Source: JADKFD01 sp050250665 (GTDB lineage Bacteria; Pseudomonadota; Gammaproteobacteria; Xanthomonadales; SZUA-5). Taken from it: 41,737 nt of DNA. How positions within the stretch are numbered: position 1 is the stretch's first letter; every line of letters starts with the position of its first letter. The position numbers and the translations under genes were made by a program. The notes beneath the pieces are model-generated. The model searched no databases. It was given only the letters and a program-made list of their open reading frames with translations, and was not told the origin of the DNA. The stretch covers positions 1 through 41,737 of the forward strand of contig JBFWOF010000054.1 of the NCBI GenBank assembly GCA_050250665.1, read 5' to 3'. Shown in pieces: positions 1 through 8,102 of the stretch.

Positions 1-60
1 GCACAGCACCGGAAGCGTGATGTTGAAAGTGGTAGCGTTTGCAGCGAGGGTCGTGGACAT
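1..60 (-). CDS. Start of an unidentified gene (partial)
   Basis: An ATG at 60 reads leftward off the window edge for 20 codons without a stop, beginning MSTTLAANATTF. A good ribosome site, AAGGAG, lies 8 bases before it, which is the main support. The fragment is too short to assign a family. It lies downstream of the Crp/Fnr-type gene on the same strand, 117 bp away, so it may be its own unit or the distal part of that operon. Confidence 0.45.
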   Translation of the reverse strand, partial: MSTTLAANATTFNITLPVLC

Positions 61-177
61 CAGCGTAGCTCCTTGAGGTTTTGGCACCGCAGAGGATCTC
101 GCGTCCACGGCCCTCATGGCATCTACGACGGGTTGGGGGCACGGGAAACGGGGCACGGGCTGCTGGCCCCGGCCACG

Positions 178-933
178 TCAACCGTCCTTGGCCTCCGGCT
201 TCGGCAGCGTGTCCTGGCGGTACTGCACATCGGACAGCAGTCGCTGCAGTTCCTTACGGACCACGAAGTAGCACTCGCAGGCGCGGGTTTCCAGGCCGGC
301 GCGATCGAGCACCGTGATGTGGCCGCGGCGATAGCGGATGAAGCCCAGTTCCTGCAGGTGGCCGGCGGCTTCGGTGATGCCTTCGCGGCGTACGCCGAGC
401 ATGCTGCCGAGCAACTCCTGGGTCATCACCAGCTCGGACGAGGCCGAACGGTCCAGGGTCAGCAGCAGCCAGCGGCTCAGCTGCTGTTCCACCAGATGGT
501 GGCGGTTGCAGGCCGCTGTTTGTGCGATCTGCGTGATCAGCGCCTGGGTGTAGCGCAGCAACAGCCGCTGCAGCAGCTCAAAGCGATTGAACTCGTCCTT
601 GAGCGAGCGCGCATCCAGGCGGTAGGCGTGGCCGGCGGTCTGGACCACCGCGGAACTTGGCGTGCTGTCGCCACCCATGAACAGGGAAATACCGACGATG
701 CCCTCATTGCCCACGCCCGCGGCCTCGGCCGATGCGCCAGTGGCCATCACATAGTGCAGGGAGATGATCGAAGTCGTCGGGAAATACGCATGATGCATCT
801 GGCTGCCGGGCTCGTAGAGCATCTTGCCCAGTGGCAGATAGACCAGTTCCAGGTTTCCGGCCAGTCGCTCGAACTCGGCTGTCGGCAGCGCCGCCAGCAG
901 GTGATTCTGATTGGGAGTGTGATCTGCTGTCAT
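178..933 (-). CDS. Crp/Fnr-family transcriptional regulator
   Basis: 251 aa. The N-terminal half (about 10-135) is a cyclic-nucleotide-binding-type beta-barrel domain, followed by the long dimerisation helix and a C-terminal winged helix (about 145-212) with the recognition region MTQELLGSMLGVRREGIT and wing FIRYRRGHITVLDRAGLE. No Fnr-type N-terminal cysteine cluster is present, so an iron-sulfur oxygen sensor is unlikely. I cannot confirm cAMP-contact residues. Its ATG overlaps the TGA of the receiver-PAS gene by four bases (ATGA), so it is translationally coupled to the two-component genes upstream. In this operon it is the only member with a DNA-binding domain and may be the transcriptional output of the phosphorelay. 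That link is inference. Confidence 0.88.
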   Translation of the reverse strand: MTADHTPNQNHLLAALPTAEFERLAGNLELVYLPLGKMLYEPGSQMHHAYFPTTSIISLHYVMATGASAEAAGVGNEGIVGISLFMGGDSTPSSAVVQTAGHAYRLDARSLKDEFNRFELLQRLLLRYTQALITQIAQTAACNRHHLVEQQLSRWLLLTLDRSASSELVMTQELLGSMLGVRREGITEAAGHLQELGFIRYRRGHITVLDRAGLETRACECYFVVRKELQRLLSDVQYRQDTLPKPEAKDG

Positions 934-1772
934 AGGCTTGGGTCCGGCAAGTCAGTCGGCATGATCTCCACGCCAATGCCGCGATAACCCACGTACCGAC
1001 TGGCCGCATTGAACATCGGTTCGCCGCTGACCCGAAATTGCTGACGGGAGCCGTCCGGGCGCATGCGGCTGAAGACGAAATCCAGGAACGGCCGGCGCTC
1101 TGCGATCGCAGCGCGCAGCCGGTCGCGCTGCGACTCATCCCATCCCGAAGATCTCTGCTTCAAGGCGGGGTCCTCCTGATCGGCTGCAAGTCCCAGCAGT
1201 TCGAGCGCCGGGCCATAGATGCGGGTGAATCTGCCACCATCATCCTGCTCCCAATACCAGTCGGCGGCCAGTTCGGTCAGGCTGCGATAGCGCGCCTCAC
1301 TCTCACGCAGCTCGGCAGTACGCTCGGCCACCACCTGTTCCAGATGCAGATTGGCCTGCTCGATCTTCTTGTACAACAAACGTACCTCCAGCATGTTATG
1401 TATGCGGGTTCTGGCCTCGATCAGATCGAAAGGCTTGGCGATGAAATCCTTGGCGCCGGCCTGCAGTGCCCTGAGCTTGTGTCCGGGCTGCGCCGTGAAC
1501 ACGATCACCGGTAGATAGTCATCGGCGACGTCGAGTTTCAGTGCTTCCATCACTTCGAAGCCATCCATCTGGGGCATCTGCAGGTCCAGCAGAATCAGGT
1601 CGAAGTGCTGTGCCCGGTGTAGCTCAAAGACCTCCGCCGGATTCGTCGTCGAGCTCACCTGGCTGTAGCCGGTGTCTGCGAGCAACTGCTCCAGCAATTG
1701 CACATTGGCGCTCTGGTCATCCACGATCAGAATCCGCGCGGCGAGAATCTCGGACGGACTGACGATCGTCAT
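930..1772 (-). CDS. Response regulator: receiver domain plus PAS domain
   Basis: 280 aa. Residues 12-130 are a CheY-like receiver: acidic pair at VDDQ (18-19), phospho-acceptor Asp63 in LLDLQMPQMDG, Thr93 and Lys113 (AKPF). A predicted coiled coil (about 133-160, ending ERTAELRESEARYRSL) leads into one PAS domain (about 160-272). No kinase, GGDEF, EAL, HD-GYP or DNA-binding output follows, so it presumably signals through protein contacts. It overlaps the upstream histidine kinase and the downstream Crp/Fnr-type gene by four bases at each end, giving a tightly coupled three-gene operon. The family assignment is secure. The partner and the PAS ligand are unknown. Confidence 0.9.
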   Translation of the reverse strand: MTIVSPSEILAARILIVDDQSANVQLLEQLLADTGYSQVSSTTNPAEVFELHRAQHFDLILLDLQMPQMDGFEVMEALKLDVADDYLPVIVFTAQPGHKLRALQAGAKDFIAKPFDLIEARTRIHNMLEVRLLYKKIEQANLHLEQVVAERTAELRESEARYRSLTELAADWYWEQDDGGRFTRIYGPALELLGLAADQEDPALKQRSSGWDESQRDRLRAAIAERRPFLDFVFSRMRPDGSRQQFRVSGEPMFNAASRYVGYRGIGVEIMPTDLPDPSL

Positions 1773-3424
1773 CGGATGGCGCCATCAGGTCGGCGCGAGA
1801 GCATCTTGGCGTGCTGCAGTGCCAGATCCAGCGTTTCCATGAATTCAGTGACCTTGATGGGTTTGGTGAGATAGCGGAAGAAGCCGGCAGCCAGCCCGTG
1901 CCGGATGTCGTTGGGCATGGCTCTGGCGCTCAGGGCGATCACCGGGATGTGCGTCGTCAGAGGATCATCGATCAGCATCCGCAGCGCACGGATGCCGCTG
2001 ATACCGGGCAGATTGATGTCCATCAGGATGACATCGGGGTGGGCACCGCGCGCCAGTTCGATGCCCCGGGTGGCATCGCGCGCAGTCAGCAGGTAGATGT
2101 CGGGGCGGCGCTCGATCAGGTCCTCGACCAGCAGCAGATTGGCCGGATTGTCTTCCACATACAGCAGCGTGTTGATGCGCGCTTCAGCGGGACTTTGCAC
2201 CGGGGGCGCCGCGTATGCGGGCACGTCGCTGCGCGAAACGCCCTCGGACACATCCAGCTCCACCCAGAAGGTGCTGCCCGCATCCTCGGCCGAGTCGACC
2301 CCGATACGGCCGCGCATCAGTTCCACCAGACGCTTGGTCATCACCAGGCCGATGCCGGTGCCCTCCTCGACACTGGCCTCCCGACCCAGCCGATTGAAAG
2401 GTTGGAACAGCTGCGTCTGCTGCTCGGTAGACAAACCTGGGCCGCTGTCGCGGACGCTGATGCGCACCCGGCCTTCGTCGCCCGGAGACCAGGACACCAC
2501 CACGAAGCCCTGCTCCCGGTTGTACTTGACCGCGTTCGACAGCAGATTGATCAGGATCTGTTTGACCCGGGTGCGATCGGCGATGACGAAACAGTCGACG
2601 TCCAGATTGGCAAAGGTCACGCTGATCGCGCGCTTCTGCGCCTGGGCTTCGATCATGGCCTGGCATTCGAGCATGACTTCGGCCAGCGAGATCGGCTCCA
2701 TCGACAGCGACAGCTTGCCGGACTCGACCATGGCCAGATCCAGAATCTCGTTGATCAACTCCAGCAGATACCAACCCGCGCGCAGAATCTGATCCACGCC
2801 ACGTTTCTGTGCTGGCGTCGGCTCCGGCGTGCCGGACTCGATCAACTGGGCAAAACCTAGGATGGCGCTGAGCGGCGTACGCAGCTCGTGGCTCATGCCG
2901 GACAGGAAATCGGATTTGGCCTGGTTGGCGGCTTCAGCGGCAGCCATGGCCTGTTTTAGCTGCACTTCCACCCGTTTTCGGGCCGTGTTGTCGGTGCCTA
3001 TCAGCAGGTAGCCGATCAGCTCCGCGCTGTCATCGCGCAGTGCGGTGATCGAGATGATGGCTGGAAAGCGACTCTGGTCCTTGCAGATGTAGGTCAGTTC
3101 GTAAATGTCTTCGATGCCGCGCGAGGCCTTGTAGGCCAAGGCCTCGAAACCCGGCAGGATGGTGGTTCCCAGCTCGGCGCTAAGCGCCTGGGCGCGCGCC
3201 TCCACCTCGGACTGATCGTGCAGATCACTGGGCTTGCGCTGGTCGACCACCTCGGCGGCGCGGTAGCCGAGCATGCGCTCGGCGCCGGTGTTGAACAGCT
3301 GGATGATGCCGAGTTCGTCGGTGGCGATGATCGAGAAATTGGGGCTGTTCAGAATGGCATTCTGCAGCGCGCCGGTCTTCATCAGCGCCTGTCGTCGTCG
3401 GTGGCCATTGGGCTGGTCAACCAA
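1769..3424 (-). CDS. Hybrid histidine kinase (PAS-HisKA-HATPase-receiver)
   Basis: 551 aa from a TTG at 3424. Order of domains: PAS (about 18-150), HisKA with phospho-acceptor His179 in MSHELRTPL, HATPase (N box LINLLSNAVKYN around 291-302, G1 DSGPG, G2 GTGIGL), then a receiver (about 418-540) with Asp469 in VILMDINLPG. No transmembrane segment is visible, so it is a soluble cytoplasmic kinase. It would autophosphorylate and pass phosphate to its own receiver, with the downstream receiver-PAS protein a likely partner. The start is uncertain: an ATG at 3382 (MKTGALQNAI) removes only 14 residues and keeps the whole PAS domain, and neither site has a strong ribosome site. Confidence 0.92.
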   Translation of the reverse strand: MVDQPNGHRRRQALMKTGALQNAILNSPNFSIIATDELGIIQLFNTGAERMLGYRAAEVVDQRKPSDLHDQSEVEARAQALSAELGTTILPGFEALAYKASRGIEDIYELTYICKDQSRFPAIISITALRDDSAELIGYLLIGTDNTARKRVEVQLKQAMAAAEAANQAKSDFLSGMSHELRTPLSAILGFAQLIESGTPEPTPAQKRGVDQILRAGWYLLELINEILDLAMVESGKLSLSMEPISLAEVMLECQAMIEAQAQKRAISVTFANLDVDCFVIADRTRVKQILINLLSNAVKYNREQGFVVVSWSPGDEGRVRISVRDSGPGLSTEQQTQLFQPFNRLGREASVEEGTGIGLVMTKRLVELMRGRIGVDSAEDAGSTFWVELDVSEGVSRSDVPAYAAPPVQSPAEARINTLLYVEDNPANLLLVEDLIERRPDIYLLTARDATRGIELARGAHPDVILMDINLPGISGIRALRMLIDDPLTTHIPVIALSARAMPNDIRHGLAAGFFRYLTKPIKVTEFMETLDLALQHAKMLSRRPDGAIR

Positions 3425-3479
3425 AGGAAATTCCCAGCTGAGATTTGAATTCGCACGCTGACACGCCCGCCGCGCGCGG

Positions 3480-3524
3480 TCTGTGCGCCAGCACGCTTAC
3501 AGCCTGGGTACGCTGGCGCACAGA
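3480..3524. promoter_or_regulatory. 13-bp perfect inverted repeat in a divergent promoter region
   Basis: The arms at 3480-3492 (TCTGTGCGCCAGC) and 3512-3524 are exact reverse complements with a 19-base spacer. The element sits between the divergent histidine kinase operon and the glycine-zipper gene, 55 bp before the latter's ATG. It could be an operator or a stem-loop in a 5' leader. No T-run follows, so a terminator is unlikely. Confidence 0.4.
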
Positions 3525-3579
3525 TTCGTGGGTGACCAGAGGCCAAGCTGGTTACCTTCCCACGGCTCAAGGATCGACC

Positions 3580-4050
3580 ATGAAAACCCAGTTCTCTCAC
3601 CTCGCCCTTGCGGCGCTGCTGGCGCTCTCGGCGGGCGCTTGTGCGACCCCCGCAAGCGCCGGACATCGGCATCACCAGAACTACAATGACCAGGATCGTC
3701 GCCGCGAGATCTGCCAGGAATGCGGCACCGTGCGCGACATCACCAGGATCAGCAGCGGATCACGCCGCGGCAACACCGGTGCGATCGTCGTCGGCGCCCT
3801 GATCGGTGGCGCGCTCGGCAATCAGGTCGGCAAGGGTGATGGCCGCAAGGCTGCCACAGTGGCCGGTGCCGTTGCCGGCGGTGTGGTCGGCAACAAGGTC
3901 TCCAAGGACAAGAACCGCAAGACCATCTATCGCATCAGCGTGCGCATGGACAACGGTCGCGTCTACAGCTTCGACCAAGGCAGTTCCAACCACATGCGCG
4001 CGGGTTCGCGGGTGGTGGTCGACGGCGGTCGGGTCTATCCGGCTGACTGA
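3580..4050 (+). CDS. Glycine-zipper 2TM-type envelope protein
   Basis: 156 aa. The ATG at 3580 is preceded by AAGGA at good spacing. A signal peptide spans about 1-27, cleaved probably after ASA. The cysteine at 21 does not sit in a good lipobox, so a lipoprotein is possible but not supported. Residues 66-107 are a glycine zipper (VGALIGGALGNQVG, then VAGAVAGGVVGNKVS), as in the Rick_17kDa/glycine-zipper 2TM family of outer-membrane-associated proteins. A CQEC pair lies at 45-48, and the C-terminus (115-156) is a small beta-rich region ending VVVDGGRVYPAD. It is divergent from the kinase operon and convergent with the DUF3096-type gene. The exact function is unknown; related proteins contribute to envelope integrity. 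Confidence 0.85.
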   Translation: MKTQFSHLALAALLALSAGACATPASAGHRHHQNYNDQDRRREICQECGTVRDITRISSGSRRGNTGAIVVGALIGGALGNQVGKGDGRKAATVAGAVAGGVVGNKVSKDKNRKTIYRISVRMDNGRVYSFDQGSSNHMRAGSRVVVDGGRVYPAD

Positions 4051-4080
4051 TGCGTAACGGCCATGAACTGGCTTGGTGCA

Positions 4081-4115
4081 GTAGCCCGTTGTGCCGCGCA
4101 GCGGCTCAGCGGGGC
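4081..4115 (+). repeat. 35-bp intergenic repeat, family C
   Basis: The 35 bp at 4081-4115 recur at 13257-13291 with one mismatch. A diverged inverted copy lies at 21168-21201 and a core-only inverted copy at 15506-15522. The core TGCCGCGYAGCGGC is itself palindromic. Confidence 0.75.
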
Positions 4116-4211
4116 CTCTCTTGCGTCACCGCCTTGGCCATCCAGCGAGCCAGGCACGAAGCGGCCTTGCCTAGGGATGCGCACCTGCGCGGCCGCGCTT
4201 GATCCTCAGCC

Positions 4212-4250
4212 AATGCAAAGCGGCGCCGCAGCGCGGCGCCCTCCACAGCA
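4212..4250. repeat. 39-bp repeat identical to 15885-15923
   Basis: The 39 bases are identical at both places and contain the hairpin GGCGCC-GCAGCGC-GGCGCC. The flanking TGCGCGGCCGC segments are also shared in diverged form, so the duplicated unit is longer than the identical core. Confidence 0.8.
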
Positions 4251-4269
4251 GAGGCTGCTTACATCTGGC

Positions 4270-4365
4270 GTCATTGCGACCCCGGACTTGATCCGGGGGA
4301 AGCAATCCAGACGTTCGCATTCGAGAGCGCTGGATTGCTTCGTCACTGCGTTCCTCGCAATGACG
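4270..4365 (+). repeat. About 96-bp palindromic repeat, family A
   Basis: It begins GTCATTGCGACCCCGGAC and ends CTCGCAATGACG. The outer arms (GTCATTGCGA / TCGCAATGAC) and the inner arms (AAGCAATCCAG / CTGGATTGCTT) are complementary, so the element can fold on itself. Full copies lie at 13010-13139 and, in opposite orientation, 21028-21124. A broken half copy lies at 4495-4519, with a stray AAGCAATCCGGGG at 4560-4572. It occupies the gap between two convergent genes. Confidence 0.85.
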
Positions 4366-4410
4366 AGCTCCTCCCGAAACTGCCCACGGGCCATGAACCA
4401 CAAGCTGCCT

Positions 4411-4481
4411 GTAGGAGCGACCTCGCGTCGCGACCGGCAAGTCGCACGTCCGCAGCAGGGGTCGCGCCGCAAGGGCGCTCC
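4411..4481. repeat. Pair of REP elements (GTAGGAGCG type)
   Basis: 4411-4434 reads GTAGGAGCGACCTCGCGTCG and onward, a REP head plus short palindrome. 4461-4481 is an inverted partner whose complement begins GGAGCGCCCTTGCGGCGCG. The same two variants recur at 34519-34620. Two REPs in opposite orientation resemble a BIME. The remaining stretch 4051-4594 holds no gene I can support. Confidence 0.7.
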
Positions 4482-4594
4482 AGGTGGACGAAGCCGTCGC
4501 TGCGCTCCTCGCAATGACGCATCAGCAGCTATCGACCAGGGTTCCTGGATCGCGTGACGAAGCAATCCGGGGAAGCTCCCTGGCGCTGCTGCCG

Positions 4595-4747
4595 TCAATG
4601 CATGTTCAGCGAGCCACCGAACAAGCCCAGCAGACCGATCACGATCAGATAGATCGCGACGATGTAGTTGAGCAGCCGCGGCTGCACCAGGATCAGGATG
4701 CCAGCAACCAATGCCAGCAACGGGGCAATGCTGATGTTGAGGTTCAT
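4595..4747 (-). CDS. DUF3096-type small membrane protein
   Basis: 50 aa, ATG at 4747, TGA at 4595-4597, with GGAAA five bases upstream as ribosome site. It begins MNLNISIAPLLALVAGILIL and continues with PRLLNYIVAIYLIVIGLLGL, so it is almost entirely two hydrophobic helices split by a QPRLLN turn. This matches the DUF3096 family of about 50-residue inner-membrane peptides as I remember it. Their function is unknown; they are often found beside stress-type genes. It is convergent with the glycine-zipper gene and divergent from the coiled-coil gene at 4926. Confidence 0.85.
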   Translation of the reverse strand: MNLNISIAPLLALVAGILILVQPRLLNYIVAIYLIVIGLLGLFGGSLNMH

Positions 4748-4925
4748 GGAGTTTCCAGCGGTGTGGGTGGATCCCGATCACACACCCCGGGCGCGGGCGC
4801 AGTCGGTGCGACAGCGCACCGAAGCCGGAACGGAACTCGCCGCCAGCCAACGTACGACAACGTACAGACCCCATGGTTGGTCTCCGCGAGGATGCAAGGC
4901 CTAGACCCACCAAGGAACACAAGCC

Positions 4926-5213
4926 ATGACCAGCCGCGACCAGTACGTCGAAAAGATGAAGGCGCAGATCGACCAGCTCAACGAGAACATGAAGGCGCTG
5001 GAAGTGAAAGCCCAGGAAGCCAGCGACGAGGCCCGTGCGAAGTACGATGCGCAGATCAGCAAGATGCAGGACCAGTCCAAGGTGGCGATGGCCAAGCTCG
5101 CCGACATGAAGGCAGCCGGCACCGATACCTGGGATGCCATGGTTGCCGAGATGGAGAAGGTGCGCGATGCCTTCGTGCATTCCTTCAGCTACTTCAAGTC
5201 GCAGATCAAGTAG
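4926..5213 (+). CDS. Small coiled-coil protein (function unknown)
   Basis: 95 aa. The ATG at 4926 follows AAGGA at suitable spacing. The sequence is highly charged and nearly all helical: heptad-like runs such as KMKAQIDQLNENMKALEVKA and KYDAQISKMQDQSKVAMAKL cover residues 5-65, followed by a short aromatic tail (AFVHSFSYFKSQIK). No signal peptide or membrane segment, so it is cytoplasmic. Similar short coiled-coil proteins are annotated as stress-response proteins of unknown role, but I cannot confirm membership. It is divergent from the DUF3096-type gene. The 178-bp gap between them carries a tandem AACGTAC-GAC-AACGTAC at about 4849-4865 that could be an operator. Confidence 0.75.
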   Translation: MTSRDQYVEKMKAQIDQLNENMKALEVKAQEASDEARAKYDAQISKMQDQSKVAMAKLADMKAAGTDTWDAMVAEMEKVRDAFVHSFSYFKSQIK

Positions 5214-5241
5214 CGGTCAGAACGCTGCCGGGCTGGATCCC

Positions 5242-6153
5242 TCAGTGCGGCTTGCCGGAAGGCAAGGGTGTCAGCTGGATACGGGGTTCTGGTGTGTGCG
5301 TCACGGTCCAGTAGCTCAGGCCCGCAATCGCCAGCAGCGCTGCGAGCAGAATGGCGAGGGCCGAGCGCCATGCCGCGAATCGCCCCGGTCTGGCCGTGCC
5401 TGGCGTCGCTGGGGTCGTAGCAGCCGCCTCCGCGCAGACGGCACGCCAGGCTTCGGCGATGGCCGCGTCCAAAGCTTTCAGGGCTCCGCTGCGCGCCGCG
5501 CCCGGAGCAAGATCAATCACAAATCGATCCAGATCCAGATCGAGGGTTGCCGCCATGTGGCCGGGTTGCCGGTAGCGACGCATCAGCAGCAGAACCTGGC
5601 GGTCGCCCGGGAACTCGACCTTCACATCCCAGTCGCTGCCCAGCAGGTCGAGCAGTACTTGACCGGTTCGGGTATCGATCACTCGGGGTGAATCCACCCA
5701 ATGGGTGTTGGCCCATTCGCTGGCTTGGGTTTCGACGCGGATCGAGTCGCACGGGGACAGCTGCACCGCCAGGGTCGCATTGGGATCGGGCGCATTGCGC
5801 GCCAGCGCCGCCGGCCCCGGGCTGGTGCCCGGTCTCGATGGAACAACGGACGCGGGTTCCGTGCGCAGCAGTCCTCGCAACCACCAGCCGAGCGCGAAGC
5901 CCGATCCCGACACGATCAGCCACGGCAGACCCCCGAAAACGGCCACGTACATGAATCCGGTGAAAGCCAGCTCCAGGGTGTTCGACGGCGCCGGCCGCGT
6001 CAGCAGTTCCCACAGAATCATGATCAGCAACAGCGCAACCGGCGACAGCACCCACAACACCATGCCCAGCCACAGTCTTGCCCGAGGCAATCCCAGCACC
6101 AGCAGCGCCGGGATCGCGACGAGCACAGCCAGTCCCCACCAGGAGTCGTCCAT
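5242..6153 (-). CDS. Uncharacterised multi-span membrane protein
   Basis: 303 aa from ATG 6153, with AAGGA about 8 bases upstream. A TTG immediately before this ATG is less likely. Hydrophobic helices lie at about 6-22, 28-50, 63-92 and, at the far end, 264-283. The middle (about 95-262) is soluble, starting with a Pro/Ala/Ser-rich linker. It then has a mixed alpha/beta region containing DTRTGQVLLDLLGSDWDVKVEFPG written here in two parts: DTRTGQVLLDL and LGSDWDVKVEFPG. I recognise no named family. It lies downstream of paralogue 1 on the same strand, 110 bp away, so it may be co-transcribed with the end of the array, and it is convergent with the coiled-coil gene. Confidence 0.7.
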   Translation of the reverse strand: MDDSWWGLAVLVAIPALLVLGLPRARLWLGMVLWVLSPVALLLIMILWELLTRPAPSNTLELAFTGFMYVAVFGGLPWLIVSGSGFALGWWLRGLLRTEPASVVPSRPGTSPGPAALARNAPDPNATLAVQLSPCDSIRVETQASEWANTHWVDSPRVIDTRTGQVLLDLLGSDWDVKVEFPGDRQVLLLMRRYRQPGHMAATLDLDLDRFVIDLAPGAARSGALKALDAAIAEAWRAVCAEAAATTPATPGTARPGRFAAWRSALAILLAALLAIAGLSYWTVTHTPEPRIQLTPLPSGKPH

Positions 6154-6263
6154 CAACAGGTCCTTCCGGCACGCCGTCCGCAGCTGACCCGACCTTGCTC
6201 ACGCGCGGGCATTCCCTGGACACGCAGTCGGGCGACTGGATGGGACGCGCCCGTCAGCCTGGA

Positions 6264-8102
6264 TCAATCGCAATCGAAGTCCTTGCTTCCCAGCGGCTTG
6301 CACTGCGCCGGAAAGCCGTGTTGCTGCCAGTAGCGCAGCAATCCACTGCGGATCACGTAGTCCTTGAAGGTGGCCGATTTGCGATAGGAGGCATACACCG
6401 GCAACCAGGCTGTCCAGGCGTTGGTGGCCTCGTCGTGCTGGCCCAGCGCGATCAGCAGGGCGGCCTGCTGGGCATTGCTGGCATCGCCCTCGCTCAGGGT
6501 CGAGAGTCGCGCGCGCAGCAGGGTGTGATCCACTTCGGGGTGATCGAGGGCCTCGTAGAGTTCGTCGAAATCATGCCAGCCGCGCAATCCGGACAGATTG
6601 GCGCCGACCAGATAGAAGGCCTCGCGCATGCGCAACGCATGCAGGGTGAACAGGATCGGGATATCCGGGCCGATCACGCCCTTGGCGGCAGCGGCATTGA
6701 TCTCGGCGCGGGCCTCGTCGGCGCGTTTGAGCAACAACAGGGCGCCGGCCAGATTGGCGCGACAGGGCGCGTAGGTTGGTTCGAGCTCGCGGCAGCGGCG
6801 GAAATCCGCCTCGGACTGCTCGAAGTATCCGGCCCGGATCAGCGAATAGCCGCGCCAGTTGATCAGATCGACATTGCGCGGTTCGATCGTGAGTGCGCGG
6901 TTGTAGCCATCCAGGATCGACGCCAGCTCAACCGTGGCCTCGCCGCTGGCAGCGTCGAGCATCTGCGACAGGCTGATCACGCCGAGCGCCAGACCCTGAT
7001 CGGGCTCGATCGCCAGTGCCGCGCCCGCCAGTTCGCGGGCTTTGGCCCGCGCCTGCGCCGGCGTCTCGGCGAGCGCCCAGCCGTATTCCGCGGCGAAGGC
7101 AAACACGGCTGCGCGCATCGCCAGGGCATCGCTGAAGCCCGGATCCAGCTCGACGGCCTGCGCGAGCAGATCGGCTACCCGCGACAACTCAACCCGGGCG
7201 TAGTACAGCGTGCGTGCCTGCAGAAACAGGGCGTAGGCATCGACGTTGCCGGTGCGCTTGCGCACCTGGCTCAGCGCACCGAAATCAACGCCCAGGTTCT
7301 GGTCGATGGCGGCGACGATGGCCGCGGCAATCTCGTCCTGGATGTCGAACAGATTGTCGGTGCTCAGGACCCGATCGAAAGTCTCGGACCACAGCTGGGC
7401 ATCGCGGCTGGCATCGATCAGCTGGGCGCTGATGCGGATGCGGTCGCCGGCCTTGCGCACACTGCCTTCCAGCACATGGCGCACTTTGAGCGCGTCGGCG
7501 ATGGCCGGAACGCCCAGCGACTGCTGTGAGCGAAACTGGAAAGAGGAGGTCCGGGAAGCCACCACCAGTCCGTCCACCGAGGCCAGCACGTTGAGAATCT
7601 CCTCGGCGATCCCGTCGGCAAAATAGGCCTGATCGGCCTGCGCCGAGAGATCGGCGAAAGGCAGCACGGCGATGGATACCGCCGGTGTGTCAGCGGGTGC
7701 GGGCGGCGACTCTGCCGCAGTGGCCGCTGCGGCCGCCGTGGGCGCCGGTGCCGGTGCGGGCATCGCCGCCGGGCGAAACCAGAACAACGCGGCGACCGCC
7801 AGCAACAGCGCGATCACGGCCAGATCAAGCTTGCGCGCGGTCAGGTCGACGGCGCTCTGCGATCGATCGACTTCGCTGTCGCGCCTGAGCCCCTGCGGTG
7901 TCAGCTCGAACACCCAGGAGAACACCAGCGCCGGCAGAAAGCCGACCGCCAGCAGCATCACCAGCGCCTTCAGCACCCAGCCCGGCGTGTCGTAGATCGG
8001 CAGCAGCGTTTCCGCGACCTGTACGATCAGCCAGGCCGCCACCAGATACAGTCCGGCCATGCGGATGACATTGCGGCGCTTGAGTTCACCCAGGAAGGAC
8101 AC
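6264..8102 (-). CDS. Array paralogue 1: ELKRR-TM-FlgO/TolB-like-TPR protein (class I)
   Basis: 612 aa, GTG start directly abutting the TGA of paralogue 2, with GGAG eight bases upstream, so it is translationally coupled. ELKRRNVIRM lies at 6-15, transmembrane helices at about 15-36, 42-66 and 92-110, then an Ala/Pro-rich linker to about 140. The FlgO/TolB-N-like domain spans about 142-270, with SIAVLPFADLS, a YFADGIAEEILNVL helix, VASRTSSFQF and HVLEGSVRKAGDRIRISAQL. TPR-like helical pairs fill about 285-515. The tail has YWQQHGFPAQC and a second cysteine (C601, C611). With three membrane spans and a cytoplasmic N-terminus the large C-terminal part should be periplasmic. Its closest relative in the window over the periplasmic part is paralogue 8. 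Last gene of the paralogue 3-2-1 operon. Confidence 0.9.
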   Translation of the reverse strand: MSFLGELKRRNVIRMAGLYLVAAWLIVQVAETLLPIYDTPGWVLKALVMLLAVGFLPALVFSWVFELTPQGLRRDSEVDRSQSAVDLTARKLDLAVIALLLAVAALFWFRPAAMPAPAPAPTAAAAATAAESPPAPADTPAVSIAVLPFADLSAQADQAYFADGIAEEILNVLASVDGLVVASRTSSFQFRSQQSLGVPAIADALKVRHVLEGSVRKAGDRIRISAQLIDASRDAQLWSETFDRVLSTDNLFDIQDEIAAAIVAAIDQNLGVDFGALSQVRKRTGNVDAYALFLQARTLYYARVELSRVADLLAQAVELDPGFSDALAMRAAVFAFAAEYGWALAETPAQARAKARELAGAALAIEPDQGLALGVISLSQMLDAASGEATVELASILDGYNRALTIEPRNVDLINWRGYSLIRAGYFEQSEADFRRCRELEPTYAPCRANLAGALLLLKRADEARAEINAAAAKGVIGPDIPILFTLHALRMREAFYLVGANLSGLRGWHDFDELYEALDHPEVDHTLLRARLSTLSEGDASNAQQAALLIALGQHDEATNAWTAWLPVYASYRKSATFKDYVIRSGLLRYWQQHGFPAQCKPLGSKDFDCD

